From positions 88,467-117,847 of the forward strand of contig BFEA01000192.1 in NCBI GenBank assembly GCA_003427395.1: 29,381 nt of DNA, in the 5' to 3' direction. The notes under the pieces were generated by a model. The model had not been told where the DNA came from. It ran no database searches and saw only the letters and a program-made list of their open reading frames with translations. The position numbers were made by a program, and so were the translations under genes. This document shows positions 28,964-29,381 of this stretch, one piece after another (position 1 is the stretch's first letter; every line of letters begins with the position of its first letter). The DNA comes from Chara braunii (taxonomy: Eukaryota > Streptophyta > Charophyceae > Charales > Characeae).

Positions 28964-29381
28964 GGCACATGCATGGAGCAAGGGAAACAATCAAGATTGA
29001 ACCGAGATATCACCAAGTAGAGGATGAATGAAAAACACTAACTAGCCTAGATCAAACACAAACACATGTCTGGAGCAAAGGAAGCAATCAAGATGGAACC
29101 GAGATATCACCAAGTGGAGGATAAGTGAAAAACACTAGCTAGAGTAGATGAAACATATGAATGGAGCAAAGGAAGCAATCAAGATTGAACCGAGATATCA
29201 CCAAGTGGAGGACGAGTGAAAAACACTAACTAGACTAGATCAAACATATGTATGGAGCAAAGGAAAACAATCAAGAATGAACAGACATATCACCAAGTGG
29301 AAGATGAGTGAAAAACATTAGCTAGACTAGATCAAACATATATATGGAGCAAAGGAAGCAATCAGGATTGAACCGAGATAT
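28890..29381 (+). repeat. 91-bp tandem array, running off the window
   Basis: Units are marked by TGGAGCAAAGGAAGCAATC or variants at 28909, 28974, 29071, 29162, 29253 and 29345, spacing 65, 97, 91, 91 and 92 bases. Other landmarks in each full unit are ACCGAGATATCACCAAGTGG and GTGAAAAACACTA. The first unit is shortened and flanked by the inverted repeat. Units differ at several positions, so the array is not newly amplified. Satellite-like; no coding frame. Confidence 0.9.

Noticed and set aside
28890-29381. CRISPR-like array
   Set aside because: Whole 91-bp units repeat with no unique spacers, in a eukaryotic transposon setting.

Overview
The window is plant-type repetitive DNA. Almost everything in it belongs to two decayed Ty3/gypsy (Metaviridae) LTR retrotransposons, both on the + strand, followed by hairpin-rich and tandem-repeat DNA. 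I see no intact host gene, rRNA gene or CRISPR array. The host looks like a streptophyte. A primer-binding site matches the 3' end of plant tRNA-Asp, the leaders carry AAACCCTA-type motifs, and the stop codons arise mostly by C-to-T or G-to-A changes. A charophyte alga or early land plant is my guess, not a demonstration.

Element 1 (1 to about 19626) is very large. Its two LTRs (1-1558 and 18069-19626) look about 96-97% identical by eye. After the left LTR come a tRNA-Asp-like PBS (1563-1580) and an AT-rich leader of about 1.9 kb with repeated small stem-loops. Next is a 5.8 kb block of unrecognised coding sequence (3469-9269), then gag remnants with a CCHC zinc knuckle (9436-10700), an aspartic protease (10700-11791), and one pol frame for RT, RNase H and integrase (11908-15393) broken only by six in-frame stops. 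A 2.1 kb 3' region with a 30-bp minisatellite and a 550-base assembly gap precede the right LTR.

Two things stand out in element 1. The block upstream of gag appears to hold three diverged copies of one gene (called alpha here) alternating with a second family (beta). The gag capsid-type coding sequence is missing from its expected place and instead lies inverted, on the minus strand, inside the third alpha copy (about 6549-7440).

Between the elements (19627-21594) are a tRNA-like/hairpin cluster, a pyrimidine-rich stretch and a leader with stem-loop modules resembling those of element 1.

Element 2 (gag start 21595 to about 27540) has the order gag, protease, RT, RNase H, integrase. It is a pseudogene with frameshifts, stops, a deletion in the integrase core and a Pro-rich insert in RNase H. 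I could not find its LTRs.

The right end holds a TCGACN-type low-complexity stretch (27640-27740), a hairpin cluster (28571-28700) and a 91-bp tandem array (28890 to the window end).
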